The notes beneath the pieces were generated by a model. It had not been told where the DNA came from and made no database searches. It worked only from the letters and a program-made list of their open reading frames with translations. Source: an uncultured Oscillospiraceae bacterium (GTDB lineage Bacteria; Bacillota; Clostridia; Oscillospirales; Oscillospiraceae). Taken from it: a stretch of 21,715 nt of DNA. The stretch lies in assembly GCA_934565425.1 (NCBI GenBank), contig CAKTHW010000021.1:1-21715 (forward strand), given 5' to 3'. The translations under genes were made by a program, and so were the position numbers. Each line of letters opens with the position of its first letter. Position 1 is the first letter of the stretch. Of this stretch, positions 1 to 7,313 are shown one piece after another.

Positions 1-534
1 TATTTTGACTTATTTATTACCTTTGCAAAAATGGGCGTCTGCACTTTCGGCGGCGGCCTGGCCATGCTCCCTATACTCCAGCGAGAGGTCGTAGAGAAAA
101 AGAAATGGGCTACCGATGAAGAACTGACGGACTACTACGCCATCGGCCAATGTACCCCAGGCGTTATTGCGGTCAACACCGCCACCTTTATCGGCTACAA
201 GGAAAAGGGTGCCCTGGGCGGCATCATTGCCACCATGGGCATGATCTTCCCCAGCCTGATCATTATCACCGTCATTGCCGCCTTCCTCTCTAACTTCGCT
301 CATCTTCCCGTGGTCATCCACGCCTTTGCCGGCATCCGTGCCTGCGTCTGCGTGCTGATCTTCAACGCCACCATGAGGCTGTGGAAAACCACGGTGATCA
401 ATCTGCCCACAGGCATTCTCTTTGTCTGTGTCTTTCTTCTCTCCACCCTGGTGGGACTGTCTCCCGCCCTGTTGGTGATAGCTGCCGGCCTGGTGGGATT
501 GGGTCTGCGCCGTGCAAGGGGGTGGCAGGCATGA
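1..534 (+). CDS. Chromate transporter (CHR family), first half-size subunit, 5' truncated
   Basis: Membrane protein of the CHR family (PF02417), which exports chromate or related oxyanions. The reading frame is open from base 1, so the true start lies upstream of the window. The visible N-terminal residues (YFDLFITFAKMGVCTFGGG) match the family's opening helix and its FGGG motif. The segment around QCTPGVIAVNTATFIGY matches the second conserved family motif, followed by GGIIATMGMIFPS and several hydrophobic helices. The visible length is 177 residues, which is a single CHR domain rather than the fused two-domain ChrA. The stop overlaps the start of the next CHR gene by four bases (ATGA), so the two are probably translationally coupled and form a heterodimer. 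Physiological substrate is not proven; many clostridial CHR pairs are annotated by similarity only. Confidence 0.93.
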   Translation, partial: YFDLFITFAKMGVCTFGGGLAMLPILQREVVEKKKWATDEELTDYYAIGQCTPGVIAVNTATFIGYKEKGALGGIIATMGMIFPSLIIITVIAAFLSNFAHLPVVIHAFAGIRACVCVLIFNATMRLWKTTVINLPTGILFVCVFLLSTLVGLSPALLVIAAGLVGLGLRRARGWQA

Positions 535-1106
535 TGCTCTACTTACGGCTGTTCTTAGAATACTTCTACGCCGGCCTCTTCTCCGTCGGCGGCGGCTTGG
601 CCACCATCCCCTTCCTACAGGACATGGGCGTCCGCACCGGTTGGTTCACCAGCCAGGAGCTGGCCAACATGATCGCCGTCTCCGAGGCCACTCCTGGCCC
701 CATGGGGGTGAACATGGCCACCTACGTAGGCTTCACCACCGGTGGACCTGTAGGCAGTGTCGTCGCCACCTTGGGCTTGGTGGCGCCCTCCATCATCGTC
801 ATCATCCTGGTGTCCGTCCTGCTCCACCACTTCCGCGACAATCGCTATGTGGACAGCTTTTTCTACGGCCTGCGCCCGGCCTCTACCGCTCTGATCGCTG
901 CCGCTGGCTGGAGCGTGGTGGTCATCACCTTCTGGAACGCCACCACCTGGGGCGAATCCCATGACCTGCTGCAAGCCATTCACTGGAAGTGCATCCCGGT
1001 CGCTGTGCTCCTTGTGTTCTTCACCAACTGGAAGAAGACCAAAAACCTTCACCCCATCCTCTGGATCGCCCTGGCCGCTGTGGCCGGTATCGTCTTCCAG
1101 CTATGA
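531..1106 (+). CDS. Chromate transporter (CHR family), second half-size subunit
   Basis: A 191-residue single-domain CHR membrane protein, partner of the preceding gene. The start is the ATG at 531, inside the ATGA overlap with the upstream stop; a second ATG follows directly. Visible motifs are FSVGGGLATIPFLQ near residues 17-30, then SEATPGPMGVNMATYVGF, and a GSVVATLGLVAPS helix, which mirror the corresponding motifs of the first subunit. Four to six hydrophobic segments follow. Paired short CHR proteins are known to need each other for function, which fits the overlap. A strong hairpin terminator starts two bases after the stop. No regulator gene is visible on this side; any promoter must lie before the window. 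Confidence 0.95.
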   Translation: MMLYLRLFLEYFYAGLFSVGGGLATIPFLQDMGVRTGWFTSQELANMIAVSEATPGPMGVNMATYVGFTTGGPVGSVVATLGLVAPSIIVIILVSVLLHHFRDNRYVDSFFYGLRPASTALIAAAGWSVVVITFWNATTWGESHDLLQAIHWKCIPVAVLLVFFTNWKKTKNLHPILWIALAAVAGIVFQL

Positions 1107-1107
1107 C

Positions 1108-1145
1108 AAAACCGCCGTATGGCTTCTCCATACGGCGGTTTTTTT
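1108..1145 (+). terminator. Intrinsic terminator, probably bidirectional
   Basis: A perfect 12-bp stem (1111-1122 with 1128-1139) with a five-base loop is followed by seven T residues, ending the CHR operon. On the opposite strand the stem is followed by TTTTG, so it can also stop the leftward operon that ends at 1152. Confidence 0.93.
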
Positions 1146-1151
1146 GCGTAT

Positions 1152-1724
1152 TTATCGTTCAAATTCCACCTGATAGGTGCCTAAAACCTGGTCACAGGGG
1201 ATGTTTGCGGCATTTTCTACGGTAAATCCCTGTTTGGGATACTCCACCTTTTGCTCCGTAGGGATAGCCGGTAATGTCTTCCCGATGCTGACACCGTGGG
1301 CGCTATCTTTGCCAAACTTCCAAGCAAAGGCGCAGTCACAAAACTCCTTGTTGGCCGTCACCATCTCTGCCGGCACCCACTCCGGGTCCTGTCCTAGGAA
1401 ATAGCACCCCTGGTTGTCCTGTTCCGCCGGACAGCCGCCTCCGATGCCGACACCGGTGAAGGAGATTTCCAACCATTCCGTCCGAAAAATCGTGGTCTTT
1501 CCCACCGTTTCAAAGGGAACCCCTTCCCAATATTCGATGTTCAGCCACCCGCGTTTCCCGTCCTTCTCCACCGCAGTGTTGAACTCCACATACCCGGTCT
1601 TGCCGTCCCGCACCTCCGCATTGATGCGCAGCACCGGACGCAGAGACCGGAACCCCTCTGGCACCAGGGCACGCAGGCGGTCCTGCTCCACGCCGTAGGC
1701 CATCACAAACTGTTCTACCCTCAT
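1152..1724 (-). CDS. Uncharacterised protein, 190 residues
   Basis: I do not recognise a characterised family. The start at 1724 is chosen because a GGGAGG ribosome binding site sits seven to eight bases upstream, while longer in-frame starts lack one and would run into the HD gene upstream. The protein begins MRVEQFVMAYGVEQDRLRAL, then LVPEGFRSLRPVLRINAEV, and is rich in beta-type segments. The opening phrase (a pre-sheet helix, 'LVPEGF', then a strand) loosely recalls acetoacetate decarboxylase-like folds, but this is only an impression. It has no signal peptide or membrane helix and contains several cysteines (GGGCPAEQDNQGCYF, FCDCAF). It lies 25 bases downstream of the HD-domain gene on the same strand, so the two are probably co-transcribed. 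Confidence 0.88.
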   Translation of the reverse strand: MRVEQFVMAYGVEQDRLRALVPEGFRSLRPVLRINAEVRDGKTGYVEFNTAVEKDGKRGWLNIEYWEGVPFETVGKTTIFRTEWLEISFTGVGIGGGCPAEQDNQGCYFLGQDPEWVPAEMVTANKEFCDCAFAWKFGKDSAHGVSIGKTLPAIPTEQKVEYPKQGFTVENAANIPCDQVLGTYQVEFER

Positions 1725-1749
1725 TGCGTTCCTCCCAATGACAGCGCTC

Positions 1750-2241
1750 TTACGCCAGGCAAAACGCAGCGCGCAGCAGCTGTGCCCCGCTGGCCGTCTT
1801 GCAGAATTTGTCCACGAAACGCTGGATGACCTCCTTGGCATATCCATTCTCCGAAGCATTCGCCAAATAGTCCGCCTCGATCAAAATCTGATAGTCTATC
1901 CCGTCAATCTGGGTGAGCGTATGGTGGTGCCCCACCAGATAGGCCACCCGCTCCACCTGGGCCTGGGGCATGCCAGTGTCCTGCAAAAATTCCCGCACTA
2001 ACCGGGCACCCTCCCGCTCCTGGTTGGGGCCGTTGGTGTTGCCATAGGCCTCCCGGCAGAAGGGGCAGGCGATGTCATGGGTGATGGCCGCCACCTCTAA
2101 AATATACTGGGTCTCCCCATCCAATCCCTCCAGCTCTCCGATGGTCTTGGCATAGGTCCACACCCGGATCAGGTGGTCGATGTCGTGGAAGTTGCCCTCA
2201 GAATAGGCGATCATCTTTTTCAAGATCTCTGCAACAGTCAT
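1750..2241 (-). CDS. HD-domain phosphohydrolase-like protein
   Basis: A 163-residue soluble protein with the metal-binding pattern of the HD superfamily (PF01966). Visible residues are H23 in an early helix (DIDHLIRVW), the H55-D56 doublet in AAITHDIACP, a triple histidine at 105-107 and D124 in IEADYLAN. This spacing fits small stand-alone HD proteins that act as phosphohydrolases or nucleotidases; the substrate is unknown. The ATG at 2241 has GGAGG seven bases upstream. A leftward terminator ends only about 18 bases before this start codon, so there is little room for a private promoter. Expression probably depends on read-through from the thioesterase/ychF operon or a promoter inside the thioesterase gene. 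The unrecognised gene at 1152-1724 follows 25 bases downstream. Confidence 0.9.
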   Translation of the reverse strand: MTVAEILKKMIAYSEGNFHDIDHLIRVWTYAKTIGELEGLDGETQYILEVAAITHDIACPFCREAYGNTNGPNQEREGARLVREFLQDTGMPQAQVERVAYLVGHHHTLTQIDGIDYQILIEADYLANASENGYAKEVIQRFVDKFCKTASGAQLLRAAFCLA

Positions 2242-2258
2242 ATCGTACCTCCAAATCG

Positions 2259-2295
2259 AAAAAATGCCCGAACAGCGTGCTTTGTCCGGGCATTT
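2259..2295 (-). terminator. Intrinsic terminator after the thioesterase gene
   Basis: A 9-bp stem (2287-2295 with 2262-2270, 16-base loop) reads leftward. It runs straight into six T residues on the minus strand (A run at 2259-2264, partly within the stem). It sits nine bases after the thioesterase stop and directly before the HD gene's ribosome binding site. Confidence 0.82.
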
Positions 2296-2303
2296 CTCAC
2301 TTT

Positions 2304-3017
2304 TTACGCTTTTTCTTCAAAAATCACCTTGGCGTAGGCTTTGCCATCGGCGTCACACAGTGCCACCCAAACGGTGCCGCCCTGCTGCGCCACCTTGGGG
2401 AACACTAGGTCACCCTGCCGGGCGGACTGAGTGTACTCCACCTTCAGCTGCCCCACCGGGAACCCTTCCGGCAGGTATTCCGCCGCGAAGCGCACATACC
2501 AGACGTTGTTCATGTGCTGGTTCACGTCAATGGCATACCGAGGCACCTGGAACTCCGGCCGAGCTTCCAGCTCCTCCGGCAGCTTCAGCCGCCGCACCAT
2601 GGGCGGCATCTCCAATCTGGGATGGGTCTCATAGTGAGCCGCCTGTTCTTTCTTCATGGGCAGGGGGATTTTTTTCTCCAAGTCCATCAAAAACCACAGG
2701 GAATCCGCCCGCAGGCACAGTTCCCCGTCGGCATTGGTGATGGAGCAATTTCGATGGGCGAATACCCGGTCGAATTTGTGCGCCCAGGTGGCCAGCTGCA
2801 CCGTCTCTTCAAAGTGACAGGGCTTGTCAAAATAGATGTTCCAGCTGTTGGCCACCCACGCGATATGCTGCTGTTTCAGAGTGTCCGGACCAGCGCCTGC
2901 CGCCATGGTGTGCATGGTGGCGCAGTCCTGGAGAAGATCCATAGCGGAAGCCGGGGTCAGCAGATTTTCTGGACCGGCACGGCTGATGCTGATGGTATAA
3001 GGGTAACTATAGATCAT
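2304..3017 (-). CDS. Acyl-ACP thioesterase (FatA/FatB-like)
   Basis: A 237-residue double hot-dog protein of the acyl-ACP thioesterase family (PF01643), which releases free fatty acids from acyl carrier protein in the cytosol. The second hot-dog domain carries the catalytic pattern: D164, N166, H168 and N170-N171 in AIDVNQHMNN, followed by E180 in RFAAEYLP. The first domain shows the usual helix (LLTPASAMDLLQDCATMH) and the W/F-rich strand VANSWNIYFDKP. Length is typical of bacterial members. The start at 3017 is the first ATG after ychF; its ribosome binding site is weak, and the gap to ychF is only 17 bases, so translation may be coupled to ychF. A terminator follows nine bases after the stop. 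Chain-length preference cannot be read by eye. Confidence 0.95.
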   Translation of the reverse strand: MIYSYPYTISISRAGPENLLTPASAMDLLQDCATMHTMAAGAGPDTLKQQHIAWVANSWNIYFDKPCHFEETVQLATWAHKFDRVFAHRNCSITNADGELCLRADSLWFLMDLEKKIPLPMKKEQAAHYETHPRLEMPPMVRRLKLPEELEARPEFQVPRYAIDVNQHMNNVWYVRFAAEYLPEGFPVGQLKVEYTQSARQGDLVFPKVAQQGGTVWVALCDADGKAYAKVIFEEKA

Positions 3018-3034
3018 ACAAACTCACGCTTTCT

Positions 3035-4129
3035 TTACACATTGAATCGGAACAGGATGATGTCCCCATCCTGCACCACATACTCCTTACCTTCACTGCG
3101 CATGAGCCCCTTTTCCTTGGCTACCTTTTCGCTGCCGCAGGCCACCATATCGTCATAGGCGATGACTTCGGCACGGATGAAGCCCCGCTCGAAGTCGGAG
3201 TGGATCTTTCCGGCGGCCTGAGGGGCCTTGGTGCCGCGGGTGATGGTCCAGGCACGGCATTCATCCTCGCCGGAGGTCAGGAAGGAGATGAGACCCAGGA
3301 GGGTGTAGCTGGCCTTGATGAGGCGATCCAGACCAGATTCCTGGATGCCCAGTTCTTCCATGAACATGGCCTTCTCATCCTCTTCCATCTGGGACAGCTC
3401 TTCCTCCAGACGGGCGCAGACGGGCATGACCTGAGCGCCCTCTTTGTCCGCCAGCTCCTTCACCTGCTGGTAGTAGGGGTTGGACTCGTAGTCACCGCCA
3501 AAGGTGTCTTCGTCCAGGTTGGCGGCATAGATGATGGGCTTCAGGCTCAGCAGGTCGCTGGTGGCGATGAGGGCCATGTCTTCCGGCTCACACTCGTAGC
3601 TGCGGACGCTGCCGCCGTTGTTCAGATGCTCCCGGAGGGCGGAGAACACTTCCACTTCCCGCAAGAACTTCTTGTCCCCCTTGCTGGCCTTCTTGGCCTT
3701 GTCGATGCGGCGATCCACCATTTCCAGGTCGGCCATGATCAGCTCCAAGTCGATGATGCCGATGTCACGGATGGGGTCGGTGCTGCCTTCCACGTGGATG
3801 ACATTTTCGTCGTCAAAGCAGCGCACCACGTGGATGATGGCTTCGGTGCCGCGGATGTTGGACAGGAACTGGTTGCCCAGACCTTCGCCGTGGCTGGCAC
3901 CCTTGACCAGGCCGGCGATGTCCACGAACTCGATGACAGCAGGGGTGGTCTTCTTGGGGTGATACAGGTCGCTCAGCCAGTCCAGACGGGCGTCAGGGAC
4001 GGCGACGGTGCCTACGTTAGGCTCGATGGTGCAGAAGGGGTAGTTGGCGCATTCGGCGCCTGCGTTGGTAATGGCGTTGAACAGGGTGCTCTTGCCCACG
4101 TTGGGCAGACCCACGATACCTAATTTCAT
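3035..4129 (-). CDS. ychF: Redox/ribosome-associated ATPase YchF
   Basis: A 364-residue Obg-family P-loop protein. YchF (also called EngD, OLA1 in eukaryotes) prefers ATP over GTP and binds ribosomes. The Walker A motif GLPNVGKST spans residues 7-15 and the switch II motif DIAGL spans 70-74. The guanine-specificity motif NKxD is replaced by NLDE at 204-207, which is the YchF hallmark. The C-terminal region (about 280-364) is a TGS domain ending in GDIILFRFNV. Length is exactly in the family range (about 363-367). A spaced AAGGAG site precedes the ATG at 4129. It is the first gene of a leftward operon with the acyl-ACP thioesterase 17 bases downstream, driven by a good promoter at 4197-4225. 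Confidence 0.98.
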   Translation of the reverse strand: MKLGIVGLPNVGKSTLFNAITNAGAECANYPFCTIEPNVGTVAVPDARLDWLSDLYHPKKTTPAVIEFVDIAGLVKGASHGEGLGNQFLSNIRGTEAIIHVVRCFDDENVIHVEGSTDPIRDIGIIDLELIMADLEMVDRRIDKAKKASKGDKKFLREVEVFSALREHLNNGGSVRSYECEPEDMALIATSDLLSLKPIIYAANLDEDTFGGDYESNPYYQQVKELADKEGAQVMPVCARLEEELSQMEEDEKAMFMEELGIQESGLDRLIKASYTLLGLISFLTSGEDECRAWTITRGTKAPQAAGKIHSDFERGFIRAEVIAYDDMVACGSEKVAKEKGLMRSEGKEYVVQDGDIILFRFNV

Positions 4130-4196
4130 AGCTTCTTGCTCTCCTTATGTGATAACGGTTCAGCTTCCGTTTCTAATAAATGCCGATACATGATTG

Positions 4197-4225
4197 ATTG
4201 TAGCACAAGGGCGTTTTTTTCTCAA
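4197..4225 (-). promoter_or_regulatory. Sigma-A type promoter for the ychF operon
   Basis: On the minus strand TTGAGA (4225-4220) and TACAAT (4202-4197) are separated by exactly 17 bases. The predicted start point near 4190 gives a leader of about 60 bases before ychF. Confidence 0.75.
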
Positions 4226-4284
4226 TAGCGAAGTTCCATCCATCCAGCCCGTCATTACAATCTGTTTCCCTTTTCAAAGACAAT

Positions 4285-4314
4285 TTGACGGTTTGTTGAT
4301 ATTCATGCTATACT
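4285..4314 (+). promoter_or_regulatory. Sigma-A type promoter for brnQ
   Basis: TTGACG (4285-4290) and TATACT (4309-4314) are separated by 18 bases. Transcription would start near 4321, just ahead of the palindrome at 4333-4350. Confidence 0.78.
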
Positions 4315-4325
4315 GTATCCAGTTC

Positions 4326-4354
4326 ACGTTCCGGTATCCGCCGGGATACCACGT
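4326..4354 (+). promoter_or_regulatory. Palindrome in the brnQ leader (possible operator or 5' UTR hairpin)
   Basis: GGTATCC (4333-4339) and GGATACC (4344-4350) form a perfect 7-bp inverted repeat around GCCG, flanked symmetrically by ACGT (4326-4329 and 4351-4354). It begins a few bases after the predicted transcription start and ends just before the GAGGAG ribosome binding site. It could be a repressor site or a hairpin acting on translation. No T-box or known riboswitch features are visible. Confidence 0.6.
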
Positions 4355-4375
4355 AAAAGAGGAGAATCAAATCAT

Positions 4376-5734
4376 ATGAAAACAAAGCTTTCCTTCCGGG
4401 AATATGTCTCCGTGGCAAGTATGCTCTTCGGTATGTTCTTCGGCGCAGGCAACCTGATCTTCCCCGTCGCCCTAGGGCAGCACGCAGGCAGCAACGTCTG
4501 GCTGGCCTTCGTGGGTCTGTTCATCACCGGCGTCGGCATGCCCCTGCTGGGTGTGGCCGCTCTGGGCATCAGCCGTTCCACCGGCCTGTTCGACCTGTCC
4601 AGCAAGGCGGGACGCCCTTATGGGATGTTCTTCACCTGTCTGCTGTACTTGACCATCGGCCCCTTCTTCGCCATCCCCCGCTGTGCCACCACCTCCTTCA
4701 CCGTAGGTCTGGAACAGATCCTGCCCCAGAACGACTGGACCTGGCTCTATCTGCTCCTGTTCTCCGTCCTATTCTTTGCTGTCGCCCTGTTCTTCTCCCT
4801 CCGTCCGGGAAAGATCTTGACTTGGATCGGCAAGGTCCTCAACCCCGCCTTCTTAGTCTTCCTGGGCATCCTGGTCATCGTGGCCCTGCTCCATCCCGGC
4901 GCAGCCATCGCCCAGGTGGAACCTCTGGACGGCTACGCCTCCCAGCCCTTCTTCACCGGCTTCCTGGAAGGCTACAACACCATGGACGCCCTGGCCAGCC
5001 TGGCCTTTGGCATTGTGGTCGTACAGGTCATCAAGGATCTGGGCGTGGAAGACCCTGGCGCTGTGGCAGGCAGCACCGTCCGTTCCGGCATCTTCAGCTG
5101 CCTGTTCATGGGTGTCATCTATCTGGCCGTCACCATCGTAGGCGTTCAGAGCCGCGGCCTGTTTGAACCGGCTGCCAACGGCGGTGTGGCACTGGCACAG
5201 ATCGCCCGTCACTATCTGGGCAGCGCCGGCCTGCTGGTGCTGGCTGCTACCGTGACCCTGGCCTGTCTGAAGACAGCGGTTGGCCTCATCACCAGCTGTG
5301 CCGAGACCTTCTCCGCCCTCTTCCCCAACGGCCCCACCTATCGCATCTGGGCCATCATCTTCAGCGCAGCCTCCTTCCTGTTCGCCAACCTGGGGCTGAG
5401 CGCCATCATCGACTACGCCATCCCCGTCCTCATGTTCCTCTACCCCCTGGCCATCGTGCTCATCCTGCTGGCCCTTTTTGGCAAGTTCTTCCGCCACGAC
5501 CGCGCGGTCTACATCAGCACCATCGCCCTGACCTTCGTGGCCGCCCTGTACGACCTGCTGCGCACTCTGCCGGAGTACCTGCGCACCCTGTGCCACCTGG
5601 ACGCCCCTCTGGAAGCGGTGGGCAACGTGTTGCCCTTGGCTTCTCTGGGCTTGGGCTGGGTCTGTCCTGCCGCCTTGGGGCTGGTCATCGGACTGGTCAT
5701 CCACTTCCTGCGCAAACAGCCGGAAGTGACCTAA
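4376..5734 (+). CDS. brnQ: Branched-chain amino acid transport carrier, BrnQ/LIVCS family
   Basis: A 452-residue integral membrane protein of the LIVCS family (PF05525), which takes up leucine, isoleucine and valine with Na+ or H+. The N-terminus carries the family hallmark FGMFFGAGNLIFPVALG at about residues 20-36, followed by about twelve hydrophobic helices. The motifs IGPFFAIPRCATTSFTVG (about 98-115) and EGYNTMDALASLAFGIVVV (about 198-216) are also typical. Length matches the family (430-450). The ATG at 4376 follows a GAGGAG site with a slightly long spacing. The gene stands alone between its own promoter (4285-4314) and a long terminator hairpin (5750-5786). The leader palindrome suggests local regulation. 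Codon choice is strongly GCC/CTG, like its neighbours. Confidence 0.97.
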   Translation: MKTKLSFREYVSVASMLFGMFFGAGNLIFPVALGQHAGSNVWLAFVGLFITGVGMPLLGVAALGISRSTGLFDLSSKAGRPYGMFFTCLLYLTIGPFFAIPRCATTSFTVGLEQILPQNDWTWLYLLLFSVLFFAVALFFSLRPGKILTWIGKVLNPAFLVFLGILVIVALLHPGAAIAQVEPLDGYASQPFFTGFLEGYNTMDALASLAFGIVVVQVIKDLGVEDPGAVAGSTVRSGIFSCLFMGVIYLAVTIVGVQSRGLFEPAANGGVALAQIARHYLGSAGLLVLAATVTLACLKTAVGLITSCAETFSALFPNGPTYRIWAIIFSAASFLFANLGLSAIIDYAIPVLMFLYPLAIVLILLALFGKFFRHDRAVYISTIALTFVAALYDLLRTLPEYLRTLCHLDAPLEAVGNVLPLASLGLGWVCPAALGLVIGLVIHFLRKQPEVT

Positions 5735-5749
5735 CATTATATAACATAA

Positions 5750-5796
5750 GAAACGAAGCATGGCTTTGTCAGCCATGCTTCGTTTCTTCATTTTTT
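5750..5796 (+). terminator. Intrinsic terminator after brnQ, shared with spoIIP 3' end
   Basis: A perfect 16-bp stem (5750-5765 with 5771-5786) with a five-base loop is followed by a T-rich tail including six T residues at 5791-5796. It overlaps the convergent spoIIP stop codon region by a few bases and may also stop leftward transcription, though the tail on that strand is weaker. Confidence 0.9.
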
Positions 5797-6990
5797 CACA
5801 CAGGATGTATACAGCTCCCCCGCCGCTCGGGCAAAGTACCTCGCCCCAGCCAACGCCTCCTGCAAGGTGTTCCCGCTGGTGCCCACCTCCACCAGCATGG
5901 AGCCGGGGGTGGCGTGGCCGTTGAACCGGGGACTGCGCAGGTCGATGGGGCGGGGGAAGCTCTTGTCGATGGCCAGCATCTTCTTCTGCATCTGCACCGC
6001 CAACGTCAGGTGATCCTTCCACTTGGGGTGGCTCAGCCCCATGTCGTTGGTGCCCACCACCAGCATCACCTGGGCCACACTCTCGCCGTTGACCTTGGTG
6101 CGTTTGGCGTAGCTGACCCCTTTGCTGTCGATGATGGCGTCCCGGTGGACGTCCAGCACCACCTGGATGGTGGGGTACTTCTTCACATATTTCTCAATGC
6201 TGTTCAGCGCATGGGCGTAGGAGCCGTTGTAGCTGGGGTAGTCGTGCTTAGAGGTGTCGTGAATGACGGACAACCCCATGTCCTCGAAGACCTTTTTCAT
6301 CTCTTCTCCCACCCGCACCATGTTGTAATCGTTATTCAGCGTCCGCGCCGGGTCGGTCTCCTCGTATTTGTCCTTCTTCCCCTTAGTGTACGCCTCCGTG
6401 GTGTGGGTGTGGACGATCAAGATCTGGGGGCCTTTCTTGGCCGGCTGCAATGTTAAGTTGAGTTTTTTGTCGAAGTAGTCCTTCAGGTTCACCTGGATGC
6501 CTTTGGTGTGGTTGTCCAAGTTGATGTCAGCTACCTTTAACTTGGAGGTGTCCAGCTTCTTGGTGGCTTTGGTGGACTTTTTCTCCTTCTGCTCGGCTTT
6601 GGTCGTCTTCTTTTGGGCGGTTTTCGTCTCCTCCTTCTTTTGTTCCTTGGCTGACTCCGCCGCCTGCTCCCGCTTGGTCTGACCGGGATCGGAGTCCAAA
6701 CTGCCCTCCTCCTTCAGCGCCGCCCGCTGGAGCAGCAAGGCCGGCGACTGGGCCACCACCAGCTCCTCCCAGCCGGTGAGCACCACGCTGCTCCCCTCCT
6801 CCAACGGCCGGATCAGCTCCTGCCGCACCAGTCGTTCCGCCCACGCCGCACTCTGGATGAGCTGGGTGCCGCTGTGAGCCACTGCCTCCCAGTCTGCCGT
6901 CTGCCCCACCGTCCACATGGTAGCCGCTGCCGCAGACAACGCCACCAGACGGCGGACGGTCTTCCCGCTGGTCGATTTCTTTCGTTTCAT
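5788..6990 (-). CDS. spoIIP: Stage II sporulation protein P (SpoIIP)
   Basis: A 400-residue membrane-anchored peptidoglycan amidase/endopeptidase that works with SpoIID and SpoIIM to thin septal peptidoglycan and drive engulfment during sporulation. An N-terminal basic segment and hydrophobic anchor lie at about residues 11-30. A Lys/Glu/Thr-rich linker spans about 105-148. The catalytic SpoIIP domain (PF07454) covers about 185-397 and shows VHTHTTEAY (H194, H196, E199), the strand VVLDVHRDA (D280, H282) and LVEVGTSGNT (E368), consistent with a zinc amidase site. The start at 6990 has GGAGGGGG about eight bases upstream. The gene is monocistronic, convergent with brnQ and divergent from rny. 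I could not identify a convincing SigE or SigF promoter. It indicates that the organism can probably form spores. Confidence 0.97.
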   Translation of the reverse strand: MKRKKSTSGKTVRRLVALSAAAATMWTVGQTADWEAVAHSGTQLIQSAAWAERLVRQELIRPLEEGSSVVLTGWEELVVAQSPALLLQRAALKEEGSLDSDPGQTKREQAAESAKEQKKEETKTAQKKTTKAEQKEKKSTKATKKLDTSKLKVADINLDNHTKGIQVNLKDYFDKKLNLTLQPAKKGPQILIVHTHTTEAYTKGKKDKYEETDPARTLNNDYNMVRVGEEMKKVFEDMGLSVIHDTSKHDYPSYNGSYAHALNSIEKYVKKYPTIQVVLDVHRDAIIDSKGVSYAKRTKVNGESVAQVMLVVGTNDMGLSHPKWKDHLTLAVQMQKKMLAIDKSFPRPIDLRSPRFNGHATPGSMLVEVGTSGNTLQEALAGARYFARAAGELYTSCVKK

Positions 6991-7103
6991 AAGCCATCCC
7001 CCTCCTTGCTTGTTCTCGTATGTCTATGCGCGTCCGGTGGAAAATATGCCGCCCATTTCCCCCGTTTCACCACAATTCCACATCCTCCGGCCCCGGAATG
7101 TTC

Positions 7104-7132
7104 TTGACAGTCTCCCCGTTTGGCATTAAAAT
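7104..7132 (+). promoter_or_regulatory. Strong sigma-A type promoter for rny
   Basis: A consensus TTGACA (7104-7109) and TAAAAT (7127-7132) are separated by 17 bases. Transcription starting near 7139 would give a leader of about 175 bases before rny. Confidence 0.82.
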
Positions 7133-7256
7133 AAACTATGGATTGTTTTGAAGAATCGAACGGTGTCGAGCCCTCTGGGCGCGGCGTCGTGAGGGTTTGG
7201 TTTTTCAATGACCGCTGTGCGGGAGTTCCTCTGCGTACAGCGTCTTTTCATGTTAT

Positions 7257-7273
7257 TGACAGCTGTGCTGTCA
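7257..7273 (+). repeat. Inverted repeat in the rny leader
   Basis: TGACAG and CTGTCA form a perfect 6-bp inverted repeat around CTGTG, about 40 bases before the rny start. It is a small hairpin or possible protein site; the overlapping TTGACA is not followed by a good -10, so I do not call a second promoter. Confidence 0.4.
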
Positions 7274-7313
7274 TCCCCACATTTTGATGAAACAGGAGGT
7301 GTATCGAACCGCT

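Noticed and set aside
3200..4123. 307-codon plus-strand frame
   Set aside because: It lies antisense to ychF, whose motifs are unmistakable.
4853..6022. 389-codon minus-strand frame across the brnQ/spoIIP junction
   Set aside because: It is antisense to brnQ and out of frame with spoIIP, and its composition is that of a shadow frame.
7133..7210. tRNA-like TTCGA segment in the rny leader region
   Set aside because: Only a T-loop-like string is present on the minus strand; no acceptor or anticodon stem could be formed.
7256..7285. Second promoter for rny from TTGACA at 7257
   Set aside because: No acceptable -10 hexamer at 16-18 bases; the motif is part of the inverted repeat.
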